From: Caulobacter sp. FWC2
GTDB taxonomy: Bacteria; Pseudomonadota; Alphaproteobacteria; Caulobacterales; Caulobacteraceae
Length of the DNA stretch: 64,000 nucleotides
Assembly (NCBI RefSeq): GCF_002742625.1
Contig: NZ_PEBF01000001.1
Span: forward strand, 4,030,001 to 4,094,000
Reading direction: 5' to 3'
The notes under the pieces are model-generated. The model did not search any database. It saw nothing but the letters and a program-made list of their open reading frames with translations, and had not been told where the DNA came from. Of this stretch, positions 26,312 to 35,571 are shown piece by piece. Made by a program: the position numbers and the translations under genes. Position 1 is the stretch's first letter. Every line of letters begins with the position of its first letter.

Positions 26312-27187
26312 CTATCGCACCCGCCGGTCCAAGAAGTCGCGAATGGAGGCGGCGATTTCAGCGCCGTGGGTCTCGAGGGCGAAATGGCCCGTGTCGAGGA
26401 ACTGGACCTCGGCCTGCGGCAGATCCCGCTGGAAGGCTTCCGCGCCGGCCGGCAGGAAGAACGGATCCTTCGCGCCCCAGACAGCCAGGAGCGGCGGCTG
26501 CCGCTCGCGGAAGTACTGATGGAAGCGCGGATAGAGCGCGACGTTGCTCTGGTAGTCGGCGATCAGGTCGAGCTGGATGTTGGCGTTTCCGGGCCGCGAC
26601 ATCAGCGCGTAGTCGAGCCAGTAGCCTTCCGGCTCCACCTGGGTCTCGTCCGGCGCCCCGTGCGTGTATTGCCAGCGCGTCGTCTCCAGGGTGAACATGC
26701 CGCGCATGCCCTCGCGATTGACTGGCGAGGGATCGGCCCAGAAGGCCCGGGTCGGCGCCCAACCGTCGCTCAGCCCCTCCGCGTAGGCGTTGCCGTTCTG
26801 CGAGATGATCGCCGCGATGGCGTCCGGCCGGGCCAGCGCCAGACGCAGCCCCACCGGCGCGCCATAGTCGAAGATGTAGATCGCGTAGCGGTCGATCCCG
26901 ATCGCGTCGGTGAAGGCCTCCATGGCCTTGGCCAGGCTCGCGAAGCTGTAGTCGAAGTCCTCCGGCGCGGTCGTGAAGCCAAACCCTGGCAGGTCAGGCG
27001 CGACCACGTGATAGCGATCGGCCAGGCGCGGGATCAGATGGCGAAACTGGTGCGAAGAGGTTGGAAAGCCGTGCAGCAGCAGGATCGTCGGGCGATCGGG
27101 ATCGCCGGCTTCACGGTAGAAGATCGAGACGTCGCCGATTTCGGCGCGCCTCAGGCTGGCCTGGGACGGGATGGATTGTTGGGACAT
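26312..27187 (-). CDS. Alpha/beta hydrolase, epoxide hydrolase / haloalkane dehalogenase-like
   Basis: A 291-residue, probably cytoplasmic hydrolase. The oxyanion motif is [20 protein letters not shown], the nucleophile elbow reads IFDYGAPVGLRLALA with Asp where serine hydrolases have Ser, and the catalytic His is in DTGHFALETHG. An Asp nucleophile points to the epoxide hydrolase/dehalogenase group. ATG 27187 has AGGAT upstream; a longer frame exists but adds low-complexity sequence. It is a close paralogue of the exported protein at 29082-30056 (shared QNGNAY..GL and FPTSSH.FR motifs). Confidence 0.87.
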   Translation of the reverse strand: MSQQSIPSQASLRRAEIGDVSIFYREAGDPDRPTILLLHGFPTSSHQFRHLIPRLADRYHVVAPDLPGFGFTTAPEDFDYSFASLAKAMEAFTDAIGIDRYAIYIFDYGAPVGLRLALARPDAIAAIISQNGNAYAEGLSDGWAPTRAFWADPSPVNREGMRGMFTLETTRWQYTHGAPDETQVEPEGYWLDYALMSRPGNANIQLDLIADYQSNVALYPRFHQYFRERQPPLLAVWGAKDPFFLPAGAEAFQRDLPQAEVQFLDTGHFALETHGAEIAASIRDFLDRRVR

Positions 27188-27254
27188 GGGAGATCCTCGG
27201 CGGAGCGCCCCCGACGACGGCGGATCGACGTCGCCGGGGACGATCCTTCGGCGG

Positions 27255-27935
27255 CTAGGCGTTGGCCCGGGCGACGGCCTGGGCCTTCTGGAAGCTCTCC
27301 ATGACCGCGGCGTAGTTCGGCGCGGCCAGGCCATAGAGCTTGGCGAGCTCGGCCGCTTCCGGGCGCGCCCAGGTGCGGTGCAGCTCGCTCAGCAGCGCGT
27401 TGGCGGAGATCGGCTTGACCCCGCCCTGAACGAAGCGGGCGAGACTGGTGCGCGAAGCCATTTCGCTGGGGTCGCCCGAGGCGTCGACCACGGCATAGAC
27501 GTCGTAGCCGGCGACCACCGCGTCCAAGGCCGGGAACATGACGCAGACACTGGTCCAGACGCCGGCCATGATCAGGGTCTTGCGGCCGGTGGCCTGGACC
27601 TGACCGACGAAGTCGCCGTTGTCCCAGGCGTTCACCTCGCCCTTTCGCGGCACGTAGACGGCGTGCGGCGCCAATTCGTGGATCTCGGGCATCAGCGGAC
27701 CGTTGGAGCCGGCGGGCTCGGACGCCGTCGTGATCACCGGGATGTTCAGCAGCGTGGCGAGGCGCGCGACCATCTCGACGTTGCGTCGAAGGTCCGCCAC
27801 GGAGATATCCTTGACCGTCTGGAAGAGACCCGACTGGTGATCCAGCAACAGGATCACCGCATCGGCGGGATCCAGGAGCGCCGCGCCACCGCCGGTGGGC
27901 AGGACGCTGGCTTTTTGTTTCGGCGACGTCGTCAT
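27255..27935 (-). CDS. Isochorismatase-family cysteine hydrolase (YcaC-like)
   Basis: A 226-residue protein with the cysteine hydrolase triad: Asp in VILLLDHQSGLF, Lys in VYVPRKGEVNAWDN, and Cys in MAGVWTSVCVMFPALDA. The SDPSEMASRTSLARFVQGG-like segment (ASGDPSEMASRTS) and the Gly-Val-Lys-Pro region are typical of YcaC-type proteins. Substrate is unknown. It lies 67 bases upstream of the hydrolase gene on the same strand and may share its transcript. Confidence 0.88.
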   Translation of the reverse strand: MTTSPKQKASVLPTGGGAALLDPADAVILLLDHQSGLFQTVKDISVADLRRNVEMVARLATLLNIPVITTASEPAGSNGPLMPEIHELAPHAVYVPRKGEVNAWDNGDFVGQVQATGRKTLIMAGVWTSVCVMFPALDAVVAGYDVYAVVDASGDPSEMASRTSLARFVQGGVKPISANALLSELHRTWARPEAAELAKLYGLAAPNYAAVMESFQKAQAVARANA

Positions 27936-28245
27936 GGGATTTCCCTGAAGGATTCACGCCCGGGTCGACATCCTCAGGGACGTCCCGCGCCAATCGACAA
28001 TTCCCCGACGCGACCGGCCTCGCCAGTAAATCCCTGTAAAGCGCCGTATTAAATCAATAAACTCAGGACACCCCCATATATTCACAGACCAAGACGTCGC
28101 GATCGGCGGCGAAACTTCATCGTATCAATCCAAGCGATCCAACCTTGACCACGCTTTACAACACATAACCCCACAATTTTCTCCACGGGACTAGTCCTGT
28201 CGACCAACGCCCAGCCTGGGCCTGGTTGCCCCACGGAGAGACACG
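27936..28245. promoter_or_regulatory. 310-base divergent intergenic region
   Basis: No gene is seen. The stretch 28030-28180 is notably A+T-rich for this genome and should contain the promoters for the isochorismatase-like and hydrolase genes. A perfect palindrome GGACTAGTCC lies at 28188-28197, about 50 bases before the hydrolase start. I could not place -35/-10 boxes with confidence. Confidence 0.4.
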
Positions 28246-29004
28246 ATGAAGCGCGCCCTCGTTGGAATGATCGCGGCCCTCGCCGCCGCCGCGCCCGCCG
28301 GCGCGGCCCTCGCCGCCGAAAAGCCGGTGTCCATCGTGCTGGTTCACGGCGCCTTCGTGGACGCCTCGGGCTGGCGTCCCGTCTACGAGCTACTGCGGAA
28401 CAAGGGCTTTGAGGTCCTCGTCGTCCAGAACCCCACCATCACCCTGGAGGGAGACGCCGAGGCGACCCGCCAAGTCATCGCCCAGGCCAGACACCCCGTT
28501 ATCCTCGTGGGCCACTCCTACGGCGGCGCGGTGATCACCGAGGCCGGGGCTGACCCCAAGGTGAGGAGCCTGGTCTACCTGGCCGCCTTCGCCCCCGACG
28601 CTGGCGAGTCGGTCCTGCAGCTGGCCAGCACGCCGACGCCGGGCGCGCCGCCCGCCCCGCTGCTGCCGCCCAAGGACGGCTTCATCCAGGTCGATCCGGC
28701 CAAGTTCGCCTCAGCCTTCGCCGCCGACGTCGACCCCGCCGTCACGCGCTTCATGGCCGTCTCCCAGGTTCCGTGGGGCCTGGGCGCGGTCGGCGCCAAG
28801 ATCGCCGCCCCGGCCTGGAAGGCCAAGCCCAGCTACTACCTCCTGACGACGCAGGACCTGATGATCCCGCCCGCGGCTCAGCGCGCGATGGCGGTGCGGG
28901 CCAAGGCCACGCTGGTCGAAACGCCCAGCAGCCACGCCGTGATGCTCTCCAAGCCCGCCTACGTCGCCGACTTCGTCGCGATGGCGGCCGACGCGACCAA
29001 GTAG
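28246..29004 (+). CDS. Exported alpha/beta hydrolase (serine nucleophile)
   Basis: A 252-residue protein with a signal peptide (ALVGMIAALAAAAPAGAALA). The fold signatures are SIVLVHGAFVDASGWRPVYE, the nucleophile elbow LVGHSYGGAVITEAG and the catalytic His in ETPSSHAVMLSKP. This is the pattern of the short AB-hydrolase group often annotated as salicylate-esterase-like; the substrate is unknown. GGAGAG lies upstream of the ATG. It is followed 77 bases later by another exported hydrolase. Confidence 0.88.
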   Translation: MKRALVGMIAALAAAAPAGAALAAEKPVSIVLVHGAFVDASGWRPVYELLRNKGFEVLVVQNPTITLEGDAEATRQVIAQARHPVILVGHSYGGAVITEAGADPKVRSLVYLAAFAPDAGESVLQLASTPTPGAPPAPLLPPKDGFIQVDPAKFASAFAADVDPAVTRFMAVSQVPWGLGAVGAKIAAPAWKAKPSYYLLTTQDLMIPPAAQRAMAVRAKATLVETPSSHAVMLSKPAYVADFVAMAADATK

Positions 29005-29081
29005 CCGCGCCTCCCGACGATCTCGCCGCGCCCCTAGGCCGCAGCGCCGCCTTTCAACCCTGAAAACCCGAGGAGACTTCG

Positions 29082-30056
29082 ATGACCCGACTGCTCACAA
29101 CCCTGGCGCTCGCCGCCGCGACCCTGGCCGCCGCGCCCCACGCCCTCGCCGCCCCGGCCGCGAAGGCCGCCGTCACGCGCCCCGCGCCGCCGGTGATCCA
29201 CTATCGGACCGCCACCGTCGACGGCGTGAAGGTGTTCTATCGCGAGGCTGGTCCGGCCGACGGTCCGGTGGTGCTGCTGCTGCACGGCTTCCCGACATCG
29301 TCGCACATGTTCCGCAACCTGATCCCGCTGCTGGCCGACAAGTACCGCGTGATCGCGCCGGACTATCCGGGCTACGGCCAGAGCGATGCGCCGGACCACG
29401 CCAAGTTCGCCTACACCTTCGCCAACCAGGCCGACATCGTCGACAAGCTGGTGACCCAGATCGGCGCCAAGCGCTACACGATGTACGTCATGGATTACGG
29501 CGCCCCGATCGGCTACCGCCTGGCCCTGAAGCACCCCGAGCGCGTGAGCGGCCTGATCGTCCAGAACGGCAACGCCTACAATGAAGGCCTGCAGTCGCCC
29601 TTCTGGGATCCGATCAAGGTCTACTGGAAGGACCGCACACAGAAGAACCGCGACGCGCTGAACAGCCTGGTCACGCTGGACATCACCAAGTTCCAGTACA
29701 CCGACGGCATGGGCGACGTTGCGCGCATCAGCCCCGACAACTGGGTCCACGACCAGGCGCTGCTGGACCGTCCGGGCAACCGCGACGTCCAGCTGGACAT
29801 GCTCGGCGACTACGGCTCCAACGTACCGTTCTATCCGGACTTCCAGAAGTTCTTCCGCGACAACCATCCGCCTACGCTGATCGTCTGGGGCAAGAACGAC
29901 AAGATCTTCCCCGAGGAGGGCGCCCACCCCTATCTGCGCGACCTGCCCAAGGCCCAGATCCACATCCTCGACTCCGGCCACTTCGCCCTGGAAGACCGGC
30001 TCGACGTCATGGCGCCGCTGATCCGCGACTTCCTGGATCGTAACCTGAAGGAGTAG
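29082..30056 (+). CDS. Exported alpha/beta hydrolase, epoxide hydrolase-like
   Basis: A 324-residue protein with signal peptide ([18 protein letters not shown]). Catalytic features match the cytoplasmic paralogue at 26312-27187: [20 protein letters not shown], an Asp-type nucleophile elbow [15 protein letters not shown], and His in [17 protein letters not shown] precedes the ATG. Together the pair could act on the same class of compound inside and outside the inner membrane. Confidence 0.88.
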   Translation: MTRLLTTLALAAATLAAAPHALAAPAAKAAVTRPAPPVIHYRTATVDGVKVFYREAGPADGPVVLLLHGFPTSSHMFRNLIPLLADKYRVIAPDYPGYGQSDAPDHAKFAYTFANQADIVDKLVTQIGAKRYTMYVMDYGAPIGYRLALKHPERVSGLIVQNGNAYNEGLQSPFWDPIKVYWKDRTQKNRDALNSLVTLDITKFQYTDGMGDVARISPDNWVHDQALLDRPGNRDVQLDMLGDYGSNVPFYPDFQKFFRDNHPPTLIVWGKNDKIFPEEGAHPYLRDLPKAQIHILDSGHFALEDRLDVMAPLIRDFLDRNLKE

Positions 30057-30080
30057 CGCCGCGCCTCTGGGACCCGTGGA

Positions 30081-30107
30081 ATCCGCGACGCTTAGCGCGT
30101 CGCGGAT
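30081..30107. terminator. Bidirectional terminator-like hairpin
   Basis: ATCCGCGACGC (30081-30091) pairs perfectly with GCGTCGCGGAT (30097-30107) around 5 bases. It includes the last codons and stop of the minus-strand regulator and lies 25 bases past the plus-strand hydrolase stop. There is no T run, so termination is not certain. Confidence 0.5.
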
Positions 30108-30700
30108 AGGGCGCGCAGGCGCTGGACGAAGACGTCCTCGATCCAGCTCTCGTCACAGGCCTCGTCGCGGCGTGTCAGCTCGATGAACAGAAACCGGCGC
30201 GACGGTCCGGCGACCGCCGCCCTGCCAGGGTCGCCGGCGGTCTCGATGACCTGGGAGCGCATGGCGCGCGCCAGCAGCGCCAACGCCTCCTCGAAACTCC
30301 CATGCTCGGGATAGACGCCCGCACGTTCAAGCGCTCCGCCGAGCGGACGCGGCGCGATGGCTCCCGCCATCGGCGCCTGACCGGTCTCGACCGGCGCGAC
30401 GAAGCGATAGCCTCGACCGTTGACGGTGGCGATAAACCGGGCCTCGAACACGTCGTCGTCGAGCGCCCGCCGCAGGGCCGCGATATGGACCTTCAGATTG
30501 CCCTCGACCACGGTCGTACTGGGCCAGGCCTCTTCCAGAAGCTCTCGCTTCGTCAGGAGCTCGCCGGGCCGTTGGACGAAGGCCTTCAACAGATCCAGAG
30601 CCCGGCATCCGACGCGAACGACCACGCCGTCCCTTAGGAGCAGCTGGCGTCCCGGAATGAAGAGATAAGCGCCGAAGGCGAAGGTCAGGGCGAGCGTCAT
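30092..30700 (-). CDS. Winged-helix transcriptional regulator, ToxR/CadC DNA-binding type
   Basis: A 202-residue protein whose N-terminal ~100 residues are a Trans_reg_C winged helix: LDLLKAFVQRPGELLTKREL, EEAWPSTTVVEGNLKVHIAA, LRRALDDDVFEARFIATVNG and RGYRFVAPV. No receiver domain precedes it and there is no transmembrane helix. The C-terminal half (about 105-202) is unlike any domain I recognise. It probably regulates the neighbouring hydrolases or itself, and is divergent from the histidine kinase gene. Confidence 0.85.
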   Translation of the reverse strand: MTLALTFAFGAYLFIPGRQLLLRDGVVVRVGCRALDLLKAFVQRPGELLTKRELLEEAWPSTTVVEGNLKVHIAALRRALDDDVFEARFIATVNGRGYRFVAPVETGQAPMAGAIAPRPLGGALERAGVYPEHGSFEEALALLARAMRSQVIETAGDPGRAAVAGPSRRFLFIELTRRDEACDESWIEDVFVQRLRALSATR

Positions 30701-31106
30701 GAGCGCATCGCCCGGACCAAGGGCCGCGTGCCGAGGGTCTCGTTGTCTCGGTGGGCGGAATTCGATCGGTTCGACACACCACCCTCCTTTGAGTTTCGTG
30801 GTCGAGGATACCGCTCCCGATGATCGAGCTTCAATTGGTCCATGGTCGCGCCCAGCTCGCCATAAGGGGAGCCGGACTCGACTTTGGTCTAGTCGGCCTT
30901 GGATCCGTCCGATGAGCGTGCGCCGCCCCCCGGCCGAGGCGACAGACGGCCGAGGCGCACCCCCAACATGGCCGGCGAATTTTCGACCAGACCTCGGTCG
31001 CCCCTAGCCTTTCGTCGAGCGCGGCTAGACCTTGGTCGAGGTGGAAGCGGCGCCGCGCTCAGGTTAGGCTCGGGGCAACGTCGGAGCGACAGACGAAGGA
31101 TTCCGG
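30701..31106. promoter_or_regulatory. 406-base divergent region with three GAYYTYGGTC-type sites
   Basis: No gene is seen. Three copies of a semi-palindrome are present: GACTTTGGTC (30880-30889), GACCTCGGTC (30990-30999) and GACCTTGGTC (31028-31037). They precede the histidine kinase start and could bind the FixJ-type regulator encoded downstream, or the divergent ToxR-type protein. Confidence 0.45.
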
Positions 31107-33932
31107 GTGCCCCCTCCGCTCGTCATGCCTCAGGCCGCGGAATGGCCGATTCCGGACAAGCCCCAGAACGGCTATGAGCGCCTTAGCCGCCTCCCGGAAA
31201 CCTGGAAGGGCCTTGATCCCACCGCCATCGCTGAAAGCGTCGTCGAGACCTTGCTCGATATGCTTGAACTGGATTTCGCGGGGCTGCGCTTCAACGACAC
31301 CACCCACGTCTTCCTGCGCGTGGCGCCGGACTTCGCCGACATCTGTTCGCCCGCGGAAATCCGCGCGGCCCTGACCAGGCGGTCCGACCAGGACGCTTCG
31401 CCTCAGCAGCTGGTTTTGGGCGGCCAGCCCCTGTCGCTGGTGCAATGCGGTCTGGGAGAAAGTGTCAGCCTTGGCGAAATCCTCGCGGGCTCGCGATCCG
31501 CGACCTTCCCGAGCGCGGAGGCGCTGGCGAAGCTCAGGATCGCCGCGTCGCTGGCGAGCCTCGCCTGCCGGGAGATGCGCGAGCTCAGCGATCGGCCGCC
31601 CCCGCCCGACCCGCGCGATAGCGCCGCCACCGCCCAGGCGCTGGCCGAAAGCGAGCGGCGCCTGAACCTGACCATCAACACCATACCGGCAATGGCCTGG
31701 TCGACGACCCCGGATGGCCTGATCGACTTCTGCAATCAGAACTTCGTCGACTATGTCGGGTGGACCGCCGAGGCGATCAGCGGCCAGGGGTTCTGGCCGA
31801 TCTTCCACCCCGACGACACGGACTATCTGGTGGCGGCCTGGCAGGAGATCATGGCCACCAAGCGTCCGCGCCCGGTCGAGTGCCGCATGCGCCGCGCCGA
31901 TGGCCAATACCGCTGGTTCGTCCTGCGCCAGAACCCGCTGTTCGACGCCGACGGCAACGTCGTCAAGTGGTACGGCGTCGGCACGGACATCGAGGATCGC
32001 AAACGCGCCGAGACCGCTCTGGAAGAAGCCCAGGCCGCGCTGCTGGCGAGCGAGCGGACGCTGAGCCTGATGCTCGACACCATCCCCTGCATGGTCTGGT
32101 CGACCACGGCCGAAGGTCATGTCGACACGGTCAACAAGCAGTTCTGCGACTTTGTCGGCCTGTCCGCCGAGGACTTGATAGAGGCGGGTTTCCACACCCA
32201 GTTTCACCCCGACGACGTCGAGAGAATGTTCGCCGAGTGGCAAGCCATGATGGCCTCCAGGACCGGCGGGGATATCGAGGGCCGAGCGCGTCGGGCCGAT
32301 GGCGAGTATCGCTGGGTGATCTGCCGCTGCGGTCCGTTGCTGACCGCCGACGGGGAGGTCGTCCGCTGGTATGGCGTCAACCTCGACATCGAGGACCGCA
32401 AGCGCGCCGAGGCTGCGGTGACCGCCAGCGAGCGAAACCTCAGCCTGATCCTGGATTCCCTTCCCGTCCTTGTCTGGTCGGCTCGCCCCGATGGCAGCGC
32501 TGATTTCGTCAACCAGCGCTTCCTGGACTACACGGGGTCTCTCGAGGAGACCCTCCTCGAGTTCGGGTTCACGGACCGCTTCCATCCCGATGACGTCGAG
32601 CGGATGCTGGCCGACTGGAGCCGGAATCTGGACGGCGAAGCGTCTCTCATGCAGGGCAGGATTCGCCGCTTCGACGGCGCCTATCGGTGGTTCCTGTTTT
32701 CGGGCCAGAAACTGACGGATGCGAGCGGCGCCGTCCGTTGGTTTGGCGTCAATGTCGACATCGAGGATCTCAAGCGCACGGAGGCCGCCCTCACCGCCAG
32801 TGAAGCCGCATTGCGCGACAGCGAGCGGCGCCTGCAGCAGATCGTCTCGTCCATTCCGGGCCTGACCTGGTCGTCCGACGCCAACGGCGCCACGACCTTC
32901 TGGAGCCCGCAATATCTGGACTACGCGGGTGTGGCGCTTGAAGACGTGCTGGGCTTCGGTTTCACCAACTTCATCCACCCCGATGACCGGGACACGACAC
33001 TGGAGCAGTGGGGCGAGATGATCGCGACGGGAACGTCCGGAGAGTCCGAACTTCGCCTGCGCAGGGCCGACGGCCAGTATCGCTGGTTCCTCATCCGGGC
33101 CAGCCCGTTCTTCGACGAGGACGGCAATCTCACCCAGTGGTTCGGCGTCAATGTCGACATCGAAAACCGCAAGCGCGCGGTGGAGGATCTGCGCCAGAGC
33201 CAGAGCCATCTGGCCCACATGACGCGCATGACCACCATGGGGGAACTGGCGGTGTCGATCGCTCATGAGGTCAATCAGCCGCTCATGGCGATCGTCACCA
33301 ACGCCGGGGCCTGCCTGCGTTGGCTGGACGGCGCCCAGACAGACATCGCCATGGCGCGCCAGGCGGCCGAGCGCATCGTTCGGGACGGCCACCGAGCAGG
33401 TGACATCATCACCAGCCTGCGCAATCTGGCGCGCAAGACCGCTCCGCGGCTCGAGCGAGTGGGTGTCGAACAGGTCATCCAGGTCGTTCTGGACTTGCTG
33501 CAAGGAGAGCTTCAGCGCCAGGGCGTCACCGCCAAAGCGCAGCTGGAGCACAGCCCGATCATCATCCTGGGCGACGTCACCCAACTGCAGCAGGTGGTGC
33601 TCAACCTGATCATGAACGCGATCGAAGCGATGGCGGGCGGCCACGAGGGTCCAAAGCGCCTGACGGTCCAGGCTCGGATCCGCGAGGGCGAGGCGATCGT
33701 GAGTGTGAGCGACACCGGACCGGGTCTCGGATCGGATGACCCCGATCGCCTATTCGAAGCCTTTTTCAGCACCAAGGCCGAAGGGATTGGCATGGGCCTC
33801 TCCATCTGCCGCTCGATCATCGAAGCCCACGGCGGCAAGATCTGGGCGCGCACCAATCGGACGCAAGGCAGCGTCTTCAGTTTCACCTTGCCCCTGGCAG
33901 AAGGACACGGCGTTGATGTTTCCTACGGCTAA
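31107..33932 (+). CDS. Sensor histidine kinase with four PAS domains
   Basis: A 941-residue soluble kinase. After a possible GAF-like N-terminal region (about 30-160) come four PAS/PAC units of about 125 residues (roughly 184-300, 314-432, 443-560, 574-690), each containing a FHPDD or IHPDD motif and ending with D.E..KR. The dimerisation/phosphoacceptor motif is SIAHEVNQPLMAIV with His near 720, and the ATPase has LNLIMNAIEAM, SDTGPGLGSDD and GIGMGLSICRSIIEAHGG. No membrane helix is seen. The signal (redox, light or ligand) cannot be told. GTG 31107 has AAGGA upstream; ATG 31125 is an alternative. Confidence 0.92.
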   Translation: MPPPLVMPQAAEWPIPDKPQNGYERLSRLPETWKGLDPTAIAESVVETLLDMLELDFAGLRFNDTTHVFLRVAPDFADICSPAEIRAALTRRSDQDASPQQLVLGGQPLSLVQCGLGESVSLGEILAGSRSATFPSAEALAKLRIAASLASLACREMRELSDRPPPPDPRDSAATAQALAESERRLNLTINTIPAMAWSTTPDGLIDFCNQNFVDYVGWTAEAISGQGFWPIFHPDDTDYLVAAWQEIMATKRPRPVECRMRRADGQYRWFVLRQNPLFDADGNVVKWYGVGTDIEDRKRAETALEEAQAALLASERTLSLMLDTIPCMVWSTTAEGHVDTVNKQFCDFVGLSAEDLIEAGFHTQFHPDDVERMFAEWQAMMASRTGGDIEGRARRADGEYRWVICRCGPLLTADGEVVRWYGVNLDIEDRKRAEAAVTASERNLSLILDSLPVLVWSARPDGSADFVNQRFLDYTGSLEETLLEFGFTDRFHPDDVERMLADWSRNLDGEASLMQGRIRRFDGAYRWFLFSGQKLTDASGAVRWFGVNVDIEDLKRTEAALTASEAALRDSERRLQQIVSSIPGLTWSSDANGATTFWSPQYLDYAGVALEDVLGFGFTNFIHPDDRDTTLEQWGEMIATGTSGESELRLRRADGQYRWFLIRASPFFDEDGNLTQWFGVNVDIENRKRAVEDLRQSQSHLAHMTRMTTMGELAVSIAHEVNQPLMAIVTNAGACLRWLDGAQTDIAMARQAAERIVRDGHRAGDIITSLRNLARKTAPRLERVGVEQVIQVVLDLLQGELQRQGVTAKAQLEHSPIIILGDVTQLQQVVLNLIMNAIEAMAGGHEGPKRLTVQARIREGEAIVSVSDTGPGLGSDDPDRLFEAFFSTKAEGIGMGLSICRSIIEAHGGKIWARTNRTQGSVFSFTLPLAEGHGVDVSYG

Positions 33933-34566
33933 GGAGGGTGAAGGCGAGCGTTTCGTCGCCGTCATCGACGACGATGAAAGCGTCCGCGAAGCGCTTCGGG
34001 GTCTTTTTCAATCCGTGGGCTTGGCGACGGAGATCTTTGGCTCGGTCCAGGATTTCATCCAGGCCGGCGGCTTGAAGCGCGCGGCCTGCATTGTTCTGGA
34101 CATTCGCCTGCCCGGCCGTAGCGGCCTTGAGTTCCAGGAGGCGCTGGCCAGGAGCGGCGCGGCCCTGTCGGTCGTGCTGATCAGCGGCCATGTCGACGTC
34201 CAGATGGCCGTTCGCGCGATGAAGGCCGGCGCCGTCGATGTGCTGACCAAGCCCGTGCGCGAGCAGGATCTTCTGGAAGCGGTGAACAGAGCGTTGGCCG
34301 CGGACAGGCTGCGCCGCGAGGAGGCCAAGGGCGACGAGGCGCTCCGCGCGCGGCACCAGACCCTGTCGGACCGCGAGCGGCAGGTCTTCGCCATGGTGGC
34401 GGCCGGCTTGCTGAACAAGCAGATCGCCGAACGCGCCGCCATCACCGAAGCGACTGTGAAGCTCCACCGCAGCCAGGTCATGAAGAAGATGGAAGCGGTG
34501 TCGCTGCCGGATCTGGTGCGCATGGCCGACCGGCTGGCAAAGGCCGAGGCGCGAGAAGCGCTGTGA
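33916..34566 (+). CDS. Response regulator, FixJ/NarL type
   Basis: A 216-residue two-domain regulator. The receiver has the acidic pair in VAVIDDDESVREAL, the phospho-acceptor Asp62 in CIVLDIRLPGRSG and the conserved Lys in DVLTKPVRE. The LuxR-type HTH is LSDRERQVFAMVAAGLLNKQ followed by ITEATVKLHRSQVMKKM. It overlaps the last 17 bases of the kinase gene, so the two form an obligate pair resembling FixL/FixJ. Confidence 0.93.
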   Translation: MFPTAKEGEGERFVAVIDDDESVREALRGLFQSVGLATEIFGSVQDFIQAGGLKRAACIVLDIRLPGRSGLEFQEALARSGAALSVVLISGHVDVQMAVRAMKAGAVDVLTKPVREQDLLEAVNRALAADRLRREEAKGDEALRARHQTLSDRERQVFAMVAAGLLNKQIAERAAITEATVKLHRSQVMKKMEAVSLPDLVRMADRLAKAEAREAL

Positions 34567-34570
34567 GACG

Positions 34571-34601
34571 CCGTCGGCGACGGGTTGTCCGCCGCCGACG
34601 G
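34571..34601. terminator. Hairpin between convergent response regulator and hydrolase genes
   Basis: CCGTCGGCG (34571-34579) pairs perfectly with CGCCGACGG (34593-34601), loop 13. It sits just past the response-regulator stop and before the minus-strand hydrolase stop. No T run follows. Confidence 0.45.
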
Positions 34602-34611
34602 GTGACCTCCC

Positions 34612-35571
34612 CTAGGCCTCGTTCATGAAGCCGCGCAGCAGGGCGTTATACTGGGCGGGCTTTTCGTTCATCGTCAGGTGCGAACAGCCGGTCATCACGG
34701 CGAGCCGCGCCTTGCCGGCGATGCCGTCGCGCAGCGTCTCGTGGCAGTCGAGCGTGACCTCGTCGAACTCGCCGGTGGTGATCAGGGTCTTCTGGGTGAT
34801 GGCCTTGAGGTCCTTGCGGCGATCCCAGTCCTTTATCTTCCCCACGATGGTGAACTCGTTGGGGCCGTTGAGCACGCGGTAGGCGGGCGACTTGCCCAGC
34901 GACTCCAGGGTCGCCAGCACCTCGGGGCTCGGCGGGACGCGCAGCACGAACGTGTCGTAGAACTTCTGCACCAGCGCCGCGTATTCAGGCGTGCCCGTCT
35001 TGCCGGCGTTCTCGAGCGCGTGGATCTTGTCGCACCAACCGTCCGGCATGGTGGCGAACAGGCGCTCGAACCCGGCGATGGCCTGCGGGATGCTGGCCAT
35101 GGCGCCGCTCAGGATCAGGCGATCCACGCCCCTGCCCCGGCCTTGGCACAGATACTCCACGGCCAGCAGCGCGCCCCACGAATGGCCGAGCAAGACAACA
35201 CGGTCCAGGCCCAGGGCGGCGCGGACGGCGTCCAGTTCATCGACCGACCGTTGGATCATATAGACACTGTCGTCTTCCGGCGCGTCCGCCCGGCCACAGC
35301 CGAGCTGGTCGTAGAAGATGACCGGCCGCTCGTCGGCCAGGGCCTGCAGCGGCAGCAGGTAATTGTGCGATGAGCCGGGCCCGCCGTGCAGCGTGAGCAG
35401 AGGCGTCTTGCCGCCCGAGCCGAACTTTCGCCAGTAGACCTTGCCGCCCGGGACGGCGACATAGCCTTCCGACCGGGGCGCGGCGGCGAAGGCCGCGCCG
35501 GCCGGGACCGCGACAACCGCGCCGATGGCTGACTGCAAGGCGCGGCGGCGGGTCCAGCTGCTGATGGTCAT
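34612..35571 (-). CDS. Alpha/beta hydrolase, proline iminopeptidase-like (S33), exported
   Basis: A 319-residue protein with a Tat-like signal (SWTRRRALQSAIGAVVAVPA). The proline iminopeptidase hallmark HGGPGSSHNYLLPL gives the oxyanion site, the nucleophile is in VLLGHSWGALLAVEYL, and Asp/His appear in TTGEFDEVTLDCHE and MTGCSHLTMNEKP. YDQLGCGRAD is also typical. It may remove N-terminal proline from peptides or act as another esterase. It is divergent from the AraC gene. Confidence 0.87.
   Translation of the reverse strand: MTISSWTRRRALQSAIGAVVAVPAGAAFAAAPRSEGYVAVPGGKVYWRKFGSGGKTPLLTLHGGPGSSHNYLLPLQALADERPVIFYDQLGCGRADAPEDDSVYMIQRSVDELDAVRAALGLDRVVLLGHSWGALLAVEYLCQGRGRGVDRLILSGAMASIPQAIAGFERLFATMPDGWCDKIHALENAGKTGTPEYAALVQKFYDTFVLRVPPSPEVLATLESLGKSPAYRVLNGPNEFTIVGKIKDWDRRKDLKAITQKTLITTGEFDEVTLDCHETLRDGIAGKARLAVMTGCSHLTMNEKPAQYNALLRGFMNEA

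Noticed and set aside
31059..33644. 861-codon minus-strand open frame opposite the histidine kinase
   Set aside because: It mirrors the repeated PAS units of the real kinase gene and has no recognisable domain.
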